NCBI GenBank assembly: GCA_001972305.1
Contig: BDDD01000062.1
Location: 164,845-228,844, forward strand
Source: Cephalotus follicularis
Lineage: Eukaryota; Streptophyta; Magnoliopsida; Oxalidales; Cephalotaceae
Length of the DNA: 64,000 bases
Direction: 5' to 3'
The position numbers and the translations under genes are program-made. Below, in pieces: positions 36,379-48,908 of the stretch (its first letter is position 1; every line of letters begins with the position of its first letter). Below the pieces are notes generated by a model. That model was not told the DNA's origin and searched no databases. It worked only from the letters and a program-made list of their open reading frames with translations.

Positions 36379-38418
36379 TGTTAGAGAGAGTGTGACCGGT
36401 CAAGCCACTAGGTGGTTCGATGTTCTTATACTCTGCTAATTATATATACAGTCTTGTTCTATTCATCTTACATTGTGCAAATTATATTTTATTATTGGCA
36501 TAAACCATATATGTTTTATCACATAATTGAAGCATGACACTGCTTACATATATGGTGTCATGTCACATCAAAGGGTTGGTTGTCCAGCCAAGGGCTATGA
36601 GAGCGACTTCCTTATTCCCTGTGACTAAACTGTTCCAAGTCATAGGTTCACTTATTTTGGGCATTCATGAACCGGACAGACTTGCCGTATTGTGCTTACT
36701 CTCGCGAATAGGAGGGTGGGGTATCTCATTGCCACTTGGGTTGAACCCTAAAGCTAATGTGGGGTGCGTACTGGGAGCATGTACACTGAACTTGACCCAC
36801 CATGAGAATTCTACTTGGATGGTCACATATCCTGTGTCAGTAGAGTTTCCCATATGAGACAGTAGTGTATAGACTCTACGAGTTTAGCAAGTTCTTGATC
36901 GACTTGTCTGATCCTTAGACCTGAGTGGCTACTGTGCATTTCATAGAGACTGTCTGACTTTTATTTTTTCCCTATCCAGTTCTTTCGCAGGACTGACAAA
37001 CATGCAGCTTTTGGGTCTTACAGGATTTATGTGAATGTAAGTGAGTGCGCAGCAAGGAATCGTCACACCTGATGTGAGAGTGATTGGCTCTATAATATCT
37101 GTATTCATTGTGGAATTTGAAATACCGGGTCAGGTTATGGTGAGCTGGAACCTAGGGTTTCTAGAAAGGCTTGTCGATAGTCATAATGGTAAAATACGGA
37201 TTTATAGATACCGACATATCTAGGGTTGACACGTATCCTTACCCTAGGCCATGATCGGAGCCGAGAATGATGAGGGATTATAGTACACGGTAACTGTTGT
37301 CAAGATAAAGTATCGGATGTATCGGAAACGGACTTAATTGTGGAAATTAATCAAGAGATTAATTTACACATATGGAATATGATAGTCATAGGTTCAGGGT
37401 CTTAAAAGTAGTCAAGGACTATTTATAGTAAGATTACTTAAGAGCAAGGTGTCTTAGTAACACACCATCGTTACTGATTAATTCTGGACTTTTGGGTCCC
37501 GCCTCACGAGTATATGTATCAGATACATATATCGTATTGTTTTATAACGTGTGATGACACATGTTATATTGTGGTGTATGAGTGATGTTATGTGACTAAT
37601 TAGTTGACATAATATGCTAATATGTTTTTGGTATTAATTAATAAATAGATTATTAATTCTCTTATTAAGTAATAAATAATAATTGAATTATTATTTATCT
37701 TTCTTTTTATTGACTGCTGCATGTGATCAACATGTTGGTTGTTAGACAACCAATATAATAAGTAGCCAAATAAATATAACACGTTAAAACATTTCTTCTC
37801 TTATCCATTCCATATGTCAACGTGACAAAATGGAAAAAGGATTTGCATTCAAATGGAATGAAATCCTGATAGCACGTTTGGTTGTTATCATCTTATAATT
37901 GGGGAACAAATTCTGGGGATAAGGAGAGAGAAGTTAAAAATGTGTGAGGAGAGGCTGGATTTTAAATGAGAAGAACCTGGACACTTTTGACATGAGAGAG
38001 TGTGAGTCTGGTGTTTTTGCTTCTTAGAGAACAAAACAGAGAAAAGAGAAAATATACCAAAACATACCACTACTTGATTTCTATAGCTGGTGTATTGTTT
38101 TCATTGAGGATTACATTCCTTATATTGATCCTAGTCTAGGATTATAAATATAGGTTTCGGTTTATTTGTTATTCCGCTGCTGTTCGTTCCTGAGTGAAAG
38201 CTTGAAGTCTCAGAATGGATACTTGAAGGAAGGAGTTGGTTGCTTGGTATAAACTCTATCCTTCTATGAATGTTTATTTTGTTTATCTGGATTGTTGATT
38301 AGCAATCCTAGGTTGTTTGTATTCGTTTATGGTGTTAGATAATGGATGTTCTTTGTTTTGAGCCACTTTAATGAAAATTAATGCCTAAAATGACCATAAA
38401 CTCAGTTTTATTCTTACA
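36379..38418 (+). repeat. 3' LTR of the nested copia element
   Basis: 2040 bp, TGTTAG...TTACA, directly followed by the AGAAT target duplication. Its first ~490 bp match 33523-34015. Confidence 0.88.
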
Positions 38419-38423
38419 AGAAT

Positions 38424-39028
38424 AGCAGCAGCAGCCCATGGGTGTGATACACACCATCTCTAGAGGGGTTGCATCTGGTTACGACTATATCAGGGCTCGA
38501 AAAGCCTATGCTAGACAGACCTTTGCTGTGCAACAATACAAGCATAGCAAAAGGTTGAAGTCATGTGGAGAAGAGGAGGTAATATCCTTCTTAGAGGTGG
38601 ACTATGAGGGAGTACGTCTCCCTCACGATGATCCAGTGGTGGTGACTCTTCAAGTGGAATTATTCACTATGAAGAGAATCCTTATTGATAGTGGGAGCTC
38701 AGCGGATATCCTTTACAAGGATGCTTTTGATCAATTGAGGATACCCGCCAACCAACTGAGGCCAGTGAAGACTCCCCTAGTTGGTTTCGTAGGAGAGATG
38801 GTCCATCCTCTAGGATCCATTGACTTGTCAGAGTTACGGGCACGACACCACGCCAAACCTAGGTACAAATGACATTCCTGGTAGTTGATACGCCAAGCCC
38901 GTACAATGCTATGGTCGGGCGACCATGATTAAACTTGATGGAAGCAATAGTGCCGACAAGGCACTTATTGGTAAAGTTCCCGACCAGGTTTGTGTGGGAG
39001 AAGTCCAAGGAGACCAACAGATGACAAG
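38424..39028 (+). pseudogene. Protease region of element B
   Basis: After the copia insertion the gypsy coding sequence resumes with GVIHTISRG, a motif common upstream of the Tat protease. The aspartic-protease signature ILIDSGSSADILY follows at ~38670-38710. The sequence then runs up to the solo LTR at 39029. Fossil with a few breaks. Confidence 0.82.
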
Positions 39029-41195
39029 TGTTAGGTGAGATGACCCGACAAGCCATTAGATGGGATGTCATATTGTATCGATCCATGAATATAAACGATC
39101 TTATTCCTTATATGAAATGTTCTAATTTGTTATGACAATATCATTTGTGTTTTATCAATTGATTGAAGTAGTTTATTATTTACCTACGTACGCTTATGAT
39201 GCCCTGACATAAGGTTGGATGCCTAGCATGGAGGCTGTGAGATTGGTTACTTTATTCCTTATGTCGAATTAGTTCCAAGTCATAGGTTCACTTTGTGGGC
39301 ATTAGTGAACCGGATAGACTTGCACGTATGTTGCCTGCTCATGGAATTGGAGGATGGATTCTCTCACTACCATCTGTGTTGGACACTAGGGTAAATACGG
39401 GGTACGCACTGAGAGCGTGTACACTGAACAGGACCCACGTGGGAGACACTGTTTGGATAGTTGCTATTCTCGTGTCAGCAGTACTTCTACTTGTTGCGGT
39501 TGTGTATAAGTGTTAGTCACTTAGCGAGTTCTCAAACTCGTCTGATCCTTAGACCTGAGCGACTGCTCTATATTGTATGGAGACGATTATGCTTTGATCT
39601 CCACCTTACCCAGTCCTTGCACAGGGCTGGCAATCGGGTGGTCTTTGGGTATGATCGAATCTATACGAATATAAGCGAGTGCGTAATAAGGGATTGTCAC
39701 ACCTGAGCGAAGGTGATCGATCCTATCATGGTCTGATTGTACTTTGGACTTATGAAATCCTTGACCAAGGTTGAGGTAGATTGGAAATTAGATTTTCGGA
39801 GAATCTACCAAAGGTCCTAGTAATAATCCGATATTTTAGGAGTTGAGGTATTATCTAGGGTTGACACATATCCTTACCCTAGACCTCAATCGGGGTCAAG
39901 TATGACAAGGGATTATAGTACACGTGAACCGACAACTTAGAAAATCTAGGTTAAAGATTGTGTAATAAATTATGGGAAAATTAATTAGATTAATTTTTCC
40001 CATCTGGATAATATTAGATATTATTCAGAGAGCATTTAAATTGATCTATGATAATTTAGAATGGCTAGACCGAACCCTAGGGGTATTTCTATAATTTATG
40101 ATCACCTCCGATTTTAACCAAGATTTTTTATTGTCCCTGCTCAATCATGATTAGTTCTTTAATATGCTGGACATATTAAGTCTTGGTGTTAAATATCGGT
40201 TAAGTGGATTTTACATTTTATGTATATACATTTGTTTAATCTTACTTAATCAATATTTTGAAGGGTACATGAAATCACTAAAAGAGTTAGACTCAATTTG
40301 CTTCACCTGCCAGTCAAAGCATCAACACCTTCTAGGAAGCGTCGACACTTAACACTTGTATAGGCGTCGTTGTCTTTTAGAAAGACGTCGACGTTTAGTG
40401 CCATGTTTTATATAGGCGTCAACGCTTTTGTTGAAAGCGTTGACGCTTTGTGCGAGTTGTGCAACATGTGCACGATCACACATCATGGGCACATTCTCTC
40501 TCTCATCCATTGCCATTTTCTCACGTCCCTACATGATATGTACACATAGGGATCATGGTTTTGAACCCCCGGGGAGTTAGCACCATGATCCCTAGTGTAT
40601 GGGAGAGTGGGAGAGAGGGAAAGAAGGCTGGTGAGATGCAAAATCTGCAGAAAACTAGTTGATATATAAGAGAGTTTTTTGCTGGGCAAAGTGTGTTCGA
40701 AGTTTTCTCTGCAAATTGTGAGTTCTTTACACTGATATACACCAAGCAATTGCTTGTCTAGGGTGGATTCATTTTGGCTAAGTCTTGTCAACACCAATTT
40801 ACTCTTCTTAAGCCTAGAGAGAAAGTGAGAGCATATTGTTTTTGTTTTTTGCTGGTTGGAGTAACTTCTGTACCAGGGACTTTGGGAGCAACTAGTTTGG
40901 TATCTTCCCAAGCGTGTAGCGGCAGAGAAAGAAGGAGCCATCACCCGTTGGTATATCTTCTTGTCTCCCTCTCTTGTTGCCATGCTTGTGTGTCACCTTT
41001 GCTTGCCATTGGTGACACTAATTCTATTAAGTTGATGATGTGGTGATCCTTATGACTTATGGTCTTGCCATAATGGACTGTTTTGTTTATGTTAATGGTG
41101 GTTTTCCGCTGCATATTATGTTTAAAAGTTTTGTTCTACACCTGTTCTAGCTAAGTCCATTTGTGGCATTGGAAATGGTTTTTCCGTTTCCATCA
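39029..41195 (+). mobile_element. Solo LTR nested in element B
   Basis: 2167 bp with TGTTAGG start and CATCA end, flanked by ACAAG (39024-39028) and GCAAG (41196-41200), a 5-bp target duplication with one mismatch. Element B coding sequence continues on both sides. It contains the AAGTCATAGGTTCACTT and GTGAACCGG-type blocks that also mark the copia LTRs of this window, so it is a copia-type LTR of a related but different family. No internal region is present, as expected after LTR-LTR recombination. A cluster of GCGTCRACG-like motifs sits at 40330-40450. Confidence 0.8.
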
Positions 41196-41200
41196 GCAAG

Positions 41201-44200
41201 ACAGTGTTATAAGACTGCCATAATGGACAAGGGGAAAGAGAAGGCCTTACCCATAGCTAATGTGGAGCTCAGAGGAGAAGTAGAACCCAAGCATCCACAG
41301 CCCGTGGAAGATGTTGTGCAGGTGCCTTTAAAGGAAGGCAATGCAGAAAAAGTTTTCCAGGTTGGCTCACAACTTGGAGAGGTGGAGAAAGAGGAACTAA
41401 TAACGTTCCTCAGAAATAACAGAGATGTGCTTGCTTGGTCGACAGAGGAGATCCCAGGGATCAGTCCAGAGGTGATGGTGCATAAGCTGAGTGTAGATCC
41501 AATGAGGCCTCCGACCAGGCAAAAGAAAAGAAACTTCGCTCCCGAAAGGCAACAGGTGATAGCATATGAAGTAAACAAGCTATTACAAGCAAGGTTTATA
41601 AGGAAAGTGCAATATTCTGACTAGCTGGCGAAGCCGGTCCTAGTCAAGAAAGCGAATGGCAAGAGGAGGATGTGCATAGATTTTACAGACCTCAACAAAA
41701 TTTGTCCAAAAGACCACACCCTCCCGAATATTGATCAATTGGTGGATGCAACATCCAGTTACAGAATGCTAAGCTTCTTGGATGCATACTCGGGCTATAA
41801 TCAAATCCCTATGTTTGGGCTAGACGAGAATAAGACAGCTTTCATCACTGATAGGGGCATGTAATGTTACAAAGTTATGCCCTTCTGATTAAAGAATGCT
41901 AGGGCGACCTACCAACGATTGGTCAAAAAAAATTTTGAACCTCAGATTGTGAGGAACATGGAGGTTTATATTGACTATATGCTCGTCAAAACACCAGCAA
42001 AGAGTCCTCACATTAAAGACTTGGAGGAGACTTTTAAAGTACTGAGGAGATACAAAATGCGTCTCAATCCTTCCAAGTGTACTTTTGGGGTTACTTCTGG
42101 TAAGTTTCTCGGGTTTATGGTTTCAAGCAGAGGAATAGAAGCCAACCCAGAGAAGATTTCGGCAATTCAGAGCATGAGGCATCCTCAATATATCAGGGAC
42201 GTCCAGAGATTGAATGGTAGAATTGCAGCTCTTAGCAGATTTGTTTCCAAGTCAGCGGAGAAATGCCTTCCCTTCTTCAAGTTGTTAAAGAATCCCAAGG
42301 GGTTTCTTTGGTCTAAAGAATGTCAAGCAGCCTTCCAGAAATTGAAGGAATACATAGCTTCCCCTCCTTTGATATCAAAACCAAGAGATGGGGAAGACTT
42401 GTATTTGTACCTTGCTGCAACATAAGGCGCAATGAGTGCAGTGCTAGTCATGGAAGAGGATAAAGTTCAAAGGTCAGTATATTATGTGAGCAAGGCTTTG
42501 AATGATGCTGAGAGGAGGTACCCAGAGGTAGAGAAGTATGCTTATGCTCTGATTATTGCGACAAGAAAGCTAATACCGTATTTTCAAGCCCACCGTATCA
42601 AAGTTTTGACCGACAAGCCACTTACACAAGTTCTAGAAAAGTCAGACATGTCAGGTAGATTAGTCAAGTGGTCTGTCAATTGGGCGAGTATGATGTCAAG
42701 TATGAAGCCAGACTAGTGATGAATCACAGGTCTTGTCCGACTTTGTAGGAGACAATATACTTACAGAGTGTATGGAAAAGGACTCCTCAGAAAATGAAAA
42801 GGGGTTATAGAAGCTATCAGTTGATGGATCATCCTGCATGGATCATCCTGCATCTCCGGAAGTGGAGCGAGCTTGGTGCTAACTAGCCTTGATGGATGGA
42901 CCTTGGAGTACGCTCTGAGATTTGGGTTTAAAGCTACAAATAATGAAGCAGAATGAGAAGCTCTGATCGTCGGACTAACAATTGCAAAGCACTTAGAGGT
43001 TCAAAAAATAGAAGCCTCCAGTGATTCTCAACTGGTGGTTGGTCTGATGAGTGGAGAGTATGAGGCCAGAGAAGAGTCCATGGCTAAATACCTAGCCCAT
43101 GTACAAAATTTGAATATCGCTTTCCAAGTCTTCCGGGTGTTGAAACTTACCAGAACAAATAACGCCAAAGCAGACCAGTTGTCAAAACTAGCTACAACGG
43201 AGGAATTAAAGAAAAATCAGACTGTGCTAGTAGATTACCTGGATATGCCCACCATTTTAGACATGGACGTGATGGACATCGATGTACCACAAGAGCCAAA
43301 CTGGATGACTCTGTTCATTAGTTGGCTAAGGGATGGAATTTTTCCAGAGGACCCAGAGGAGGCAAGAAGGTTGGTATATAGATCCAACCGTTACCAATTC
43401 AGAGAAGGAATCCTCTACAAAAGGTCTTTTTCTTTCCCTTGGTTGAGATGTTTGACTCTTTTAGAGGTCGACTACGCACTAAGGGAAGTCCATGATAGAG
43501 TATGTGGAAACCACACGGGGGGCAGAACCTTGTCCAACAAATTGTTGAGACAGGGTTATTTCTGTCCGACCATGCACCAAGATGCCATCAACTTCCTAAG
43601 GAAATGTGATAAATGCCAGAGGAATTCCAACACAAGTAGAAGACCTTCACAGCCTTTGACATCGATCACTGCCCCTTGGCCCTTTGCACAATGGGGAATG
43701 GACTTCGTCCGACCATTACCGGTGGAGACAGGGCAGAGAAAATACCTCATTGTGGCAGTGGACAACTTCACCAAATGGGTAGAAGCCGAGCCCCTAGCTA
43801 CAATAACAGAGAGGAATACATAAAGTTTCGTCTATAAGTCAATCATTTGTAGATTTGGAGTCCCAAGAGTAATTGTCTTTGATAATGGGCAGCAATTTTA
43901 CTGCCAAGCTTTTCGTGACTTTTGCAAAGAATGGAAGATTGAGCATAGGCTTGCTTCGGTAGCCTACCCCTAGAGCAATGTCCAAGCAGAGGTCGTTAAC
44001 AGAGAGATCATCTTATGGTTGAAGAAACGACTCGAAGATAGCAAAGGAAGATGGACCGAGGAACTACCAAGTGTGTTGTGGGCTTACAGAACCACTCCTC
44101 AGACCATAACTGGTGAGTCCCCATTCAGCCTTTGTTTCGGATCAGAAACTATGATACCGGTGGAGATTGGGGTGCATTCCCCTAGAGTGGTGCATTTCAA

Positions 44201-44536
44201 TGAAGCTAATAATGAATAAGGGTTAAGGAATCTCCTCGACTTAGTGGAAGAGCTCAGAGATAAGGTACAATCAGAGTAGCAGCCTATCAACAGAGGGTGA
44301 GTCGTTATTACAATAAAAGAGTAAACCCCAGACCACTAAGGGAAGGAGACCTAGTCCTCTGTAATATGGCAATAGCTGATCCTACCAGCACCAAATGAAA
44401 GTTATCTCCTAATTGGGAGGGGCCCTACAAGGTGAAGAAAGTGCTCAGACCTGAAACATTCAAACTTGAAACTCTAGGGGGCAGGGATATTCCTAGAGCT
44501 TGGAATGCCGAGTATCTAAGAAAGTATTATCAATGA
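41201..44536 (+). pseudogene. pol of element B (RT, RNase H, second RNase H, integrase)
   Basis: Order as in element A: RT with DFTDLNKICPKDH and DAYSGYNQIP (~41680-41820), followed by a clear NPSKCTFGVTSGKFLGF block (~42065-42120). RNase H shows YYVSKALNDAERRYPEVEKYA (~42480). The archaeal-type RNase H shows SSDSQLVVGLMSGEYEAREE (~43020). The integrase zinc domain shows CDKCQRNSN (~43605) and its core shows FRDFCKEW-like and NREII segments (~43900-44010). The C-terminal part ends near 44536 with AWNAEYLRKYYQ. It is closely related to element A's pol but more decayed, with perhaps ten breaks. Confidence 0.86.
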
Positions 44537-44836
44537 AGATTGTAAAGTGTACAAACATTCAAGAATGTCAATACAAAGAATATTTTCTTCAAACGGAAGT
44601 TGCATAGTTCCAAGTTTGCAAGGGACAGGAGGTCCAATGTTCACGTCCTTAAACCTCTGAACAGCCTCCGATAAGTTCCCTAAATCAAAAGCTTTGATAC
44701 AAGCTTGTCAGACCACACTCTCAAGGGAGTAATCAGAGCAAGCCTTTATACAGGACCAGGGCTCACCAAGTCTCGAACAGACTAAGTATAAAAGTAGACT
44801 AATATCTAGAACAGACCAATGTCTATCATCCGAAAA

Positions 44837-44996
44837 GACTCCCATCCGAGGAGCGCCAAAGACTCCCATCAGAGGAGCACCGAATACTTCTATGGGAGTA
44901 GTACTAAAAGACTCCCAATGGAGCAAAGCTAAAAGACTCCTAAGGGAGCAAAGGATTTCGAAGGAAGCAATCAAAAAGACTCCCAAGGAAGCAAAT
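44837..44996. repeat. ~25-bp tandem repeats between pol and the extra ORF (element B)
   Basis: GACTCCCAT/GACTCCCAA-type units ending in GAGGAGC or GGAGCA start near 44837, 44861, 44910, 44935 and 44978. The position matches the array of element A, and the unit has a similar purine/pyrimidine layout when read on the other strand. Confidence 0.65.
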
Positions 44997-45639
44997 GTAG
45001 GTCGGCAAAGCCATAAGAACTTGTCAGACCAATTAAATATCGTAACTTGAGAGGCGAACCTATAAGAACTCGCAACGATCAAAGTTGTTGGACTGAGCGC
45101 TTTAATACAAGTGCTCCTACGAGGGTTGCAAGTTTAGATGACCTGGTCAGAAAAATATCAGACCAGACGAGACCCTGGTTTGCAAATCCATAAGAACTTG
45201 TCAGACCAGACCTAAAACTTGGTCTGCGAACACTTAAGAACTCGCAAAGACCAAGTCTCTTTGCCTAAACGCTTTTGATACAAAGTGTCCTACAGGGACT
45301 AGAAAGCTTAGATAACCTAATATGAAAAATATCATACCACTACAAAAAAAAGTCTATAAATAACATAGACTAAGTAAAAATTCCTAAGGGAATTACAAAA
45401 TCTCGAACGAAGCAAAAGAAGTTGCATTTTTATTGTTCAGAAACAAAAAGTACATTACATTAGCAAAGTACTACAAAAAGCACAAAGGCAAAAAAGAAGA
45501 AAAATTCTACTCTAAGATTCGTCCCCTGAAGGGATGTTATGCACAGGAGGGGAATAAGGCACTTGAGCATCCTCGGGCAAAGGTACAAAATTGGGATCCT
45601 CGACAGGATCAATGTAAGGGACCAAAGCTCTTGGATGAT

Positions 45640-47881
45640 CTACCTAGGTGATTCCGCAGATCCCCTAGCACGACGTTGTTCCTCCTCGTAGGCCTGAAGA
45701 GCTTTCTCTTCTGCTACATCAACCCCATCAAGAAAAAAGTCAAACTTGGCTAATAACGGATCACAAACGATAGAATCCAGAGGAACCTCCGGATGACGGC
45801 TGATTAAGTTGCAGCAGGTGTAAAATCCCCTGCAATAAAGCGCTGTAGATTCCTTAAGGACTTCCTTAGTAAAACCTTCAGAGGCCCTAAAGTCGTCCAC
45901 GGCTTTGGTCAGAGCACCACGAAACTCGTTCAAAGCTTTGAAATCCATGAGGGCTTTGTCCACTGCCTTTTTAACCCGAGTTTCATCCCTATCTCGGTAA
46001 CCGGAGAACTTCTCATCTAGAGCATGCAACATCTCACTGATGTGCACAAGATTCTGGTCAACCTTTCTTCTCTCTGCATTCTCTTTTTCCAGAGCTTTGA
46101 GATCTTGCCTCTTCTCCTCCATAACAGACTCTTAAGCCCCGAGCACCTCCTCTAGCTGGGCACGAGCCTCATCAGCTAACCTCTTGAGCTCTGAAACCTC
46201 AGTTTGAAGTTGCTCAATCAGCTCACAATCGTCCTTGGCGTTCCCGAGTATGATGTAGGCATTGTTTAGAGCATGAAAAAGAAAGCTCAAAGTTAAAGGA
46301 ATAACAGAGAGTTTACTTAAAGAGAAAATAAGAGGAAGTTATAAACCTTGAAGTTGCTCTGAAAGATATGGGTCCAAACTTGACTAACGAACCATTTTTT
46401 TCTCGCTTCAATCTTGGTGAGGAAGAGGCACAACCTACGAGCTCAACTGCAGCCAAGCTAATACCCGAGCTACCGAGTTCTTCAAGCACCTCTTTTACTC
46501 GGCCGAGGTCCATGGGCACGTCAGGGCCGACAGGTTCCCGAGGACTCACCTCAAGAGTGCTTTTTCGAGAATAACCCTCCCCATCTTTCCTACTCTTCTT
46601 ATGCTTTTTGGAGGGAAGAGATGGTGGGTCTTTGGTGATTCTCTTGCCACGGGCATCTCTTACCCTAGCGGCCTCAACAGCCGCCCTAGCATCAGCCTTA
46701 GCAGCAGCAGCATCAGCCTCCTTTGCTGCTCTCTTCTTTTTTGCCGCAACAACTTTTTGCAGAGCTCTTTGCCTCTCCTCCTTGGAAGCAGCCCTCGCTT
46801 GCTCCCTAGCAGCCCTCAAAACATTGATAGTAGGTTGCCAAGATGCCATTGTTGCACGGGACCAGAAGAACACAGTAAAAAATATAACAAGAAATAGAGA
46901 TCGAAACAAAAATGAAGACATATATGCAGAGGAAGTGAGGAAGGCTTAATACAGCTCTCCCCATCGTTAGCAGGCGAGGACACGGGTTTTTCTCGGATAT
47001 TTTGAACCCCTTCTCTCTTTACCCCCGCGGGGACCTCCTCTTCCTCATCCAAGTGATCTCGCCGACCTGAGGACATGCTCAACCCAACTCAGCGCAAACA
47101 GTCCTCCCATATAGTGGAGTTCACCTCCTCTGGCTCCAAAGCAGAAAGCTTCACCAAGTCTGCCTTCTTGGCTTCAAACAAAATTGTCCTCTGATTCAGG
47201 CGTTGGATATCCAACGAGTCATGCCATTGGCAGGGGGTAAAGCCGGGGAGATTCCTGATAATGAAATATCTCCATCTCCAGCCTTTGACAGACTTTGTAG
47301 GGTCCACAAGCAGCTTCTTGGTCTGACTAACGCAAGACTTTGAAATAGTATCTGCGCTTTCCAGGAGAAGCATTGAGGAGGTGGAATTCTTTGAACAGCC
47401 CCACCGTTGCGATCACCCTCGTTTCCAAACACTTCACCAAGAAGCCTATGATGAAGGCCCATGATTGAGCTTGAAGCGATGAATGGTGAATATGGTAGTA
47501 TCTCAAAATTGCTATGGAAAATGGTGGAATGGGAAGCCTCAAGCCTTGCAACAACGAGTCTTCAAAAACAACAAAGAGGTCAGGTTTGCTCTCTGTGGCC
47601 TCCTTGGGATCTCAGGGAAGCGAGTATATTAAGCTCCTCGGGAAGCAATATTTCTTGGCTAGCTCCTTCACTTTTTCAGGGTGGAGCACACTCCTATAAA
47701 AGTGGGACTTAAAAACTTGGGCCCTAACCTCAGTAGAAATGACATATGGGGCACCCGCAGCTATGGCTTCCATGTCCTCCGTGGCGCCAAGAGGACACTC
47801 GACGACAGTGACTTTTCCTGCTGCACGACGCACTTCCTCAGCAGTCCTGATATATCTGAAGGTTTGCTTAGTCCTAGTCAT
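45640..47881 (-). pseudogene. Antisense additional ORF of element B (H3-like N-terminus)
   Basis: Counterpart of the ORF at 24482-26825, again opposite to pol. It starts Met-TRTKQTFR, then LAKKYCFPRSLIYSLP parallels the A copy's LSRKYNFPLGLRFSLP. Next come PFSIAILRYYHIHHSSLQAQSWAFIIG and VKGWRWRYF (Transposase_28-like), a long Ala/Lys/Arg-rich stretch (~46650-46850), and coiled-coil segments with GFYTCCNLISRHPEVPLD matching GFYTCRNWVKTLHLEVPLD of the A copy. It is broken into several frames. Function unknown. Confidence 0.75.
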
Positions 47882-48408
47882 CTTGAGATTTGTGAAGAGG
47901 AGAGAGAGGGACAGAGATTAAGAAGCCGAGAAAAACCCTGGAAAGACCCAAAGAGTTTTACGAGAACAAACAAGGTAACACAGATTACTGAGAGTAGCAT
48001 AGTAAAATTTCAAAGAGAGATTGGGTTGAAGATTGGGAAAGCTGCAAGATTTGAGTGCACAGAAGCTTTGAAAGTTTGAGAAGCGTAAAGGAACTTTGTC
48101 AAGAAGAAAGAGCAATTTAAAGAACCCTAGATCGCGTTCAGACCTTTAGATCTCTGCTGAATTAAACGGTTGAGATGAACCCGTCAAATCAGACGCGGGA
48201 TACAAAGAGGTTATGCCCGACAACTGAAAGGACATAAAACGAAAGTGACTTTTGCTCTGCCGTATCATAACTATGCCAGATATGGGCAAATTGAAAAGGC
48301 CAAAATGACTTAGCAGTCCTAATCAAGCACCAAAGCCCTGCTCAAAGCCAAGCCATTAATGGTCTTCCTCCTCTACCAAGCCCAGAAAATGAAGACCAGG
48401 GGGGCATA

Positions 48409-48908
48409 TGATATGAATTTTTTTTTGTATAAACAAAACTGCCACGTGTCCTCTAAAAAAACAAGACAAGTGTCCTTCAGAGCTATAGACACGTGGTTAG
48501 ACCATTTACAATCTGAAAAGATAACACTCCATAACGCCATAGCGCCAAATAAGGTAACGGTGCTAGATCCTCGGCTGTTTCCTAGGGGTACAATAATCAT
48601 CTCTGCAAGTCAAGCAAGAGAGTTACAACCAGGTTCTATGAATACTATAAAGCAACACTTTACACAGGTCCGCCATTTTTAAACTTAAAGAACCTTTGTG
48701 TTTTCTTCTCTGTTTACTGTCTGACTTAAGCATCGAAGAGTCCCCAGGAGTGAAACCTCCTGGACCTTCGACTAGTTATCTATTTGTGTGTAGGGAGGAT
48801 CGTAAACACTCAACCCTATACCGTTCTCGGAGCATTCAGTTCATTTCCCTCTACAAATCAAACCCTTCCACGTAAGGGACTGTTTTGGTGTTGATTTTGA
48901 TATCAACA
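48409..48908 (+). repeat. 3' LTR of element B
   Basis: Begins TGATATGAATTT right after the purine tract GACCAGGGGGGCATA and ends GATATCAACA; 500 bp with TG...CA ends. It pairs with 31371-31791. Confidence 0.85.

Larger units (their letters stand above)
33523..38418 (+). mobile_element. Ty1/copia retrotransposon nested in element B (broken)
   Basis: The ends are TGTTAG at 33523 and TTACA at 38418, and both sides carry the 5-bp target duplication AGAAT (33518-33522 and 38419-38423), so the insertion is well defined. It disrupts element B between gag and protease. The left LTR sequence (33523-~34015) matches the start of the 2040-bp 3' LTR (36379-38418) with about 30 differences over ~490 bases (6-7%), younger than its host element. 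A copia polypurine context GAGGGCCAAGTGGGAT precedes the 3' LTR. Pol parts lie between. It is broken: a large part of the internal region is missing, and there are several small breaks. Long LTRs recall Angela-type copia, but the lineage is not resolved. Confidence 0.9.
31371..48908 (+). mobile_element. Tat-lineage Ty3/gypsy retrotransposon, element B, with two nested insertions (broken)
   Basis: Parts in order: LTR sequence ~31371-31791, gag (31839-33518), protease (38424-39028), RT/RNase H/integrase (41201-44536), tandem-repeat spacer, antisense additional ORF (47881 down to 45640), a purine tract and the 3' LTR (48409-48908). A Ty1/copia element sits between gag and protease, and a solo LTR sits between protease and RT. 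By eye the two LTR sequences differ at about 40 of ~430 aligned positions (near 10%), so insertion is several million years old under usual plant rates. It is broken, with at least a dozen breaks. Confidence 0.88.

Noticed and set aside
45330-45346. CCACTACAAAAAAAAGTC looked like a CACTA terminus
   Set aside because: It lies in element B's spacer with no partner terminus, subterminal repeats or 3-bp duplication nearby; chance match in A-rich sequence.
46601-46949. Ala/Ser-rich plus-strand frames
   Set aside because: They mirror the Ala/Lys-rich part of the antisense ORF of element B on the other strand.
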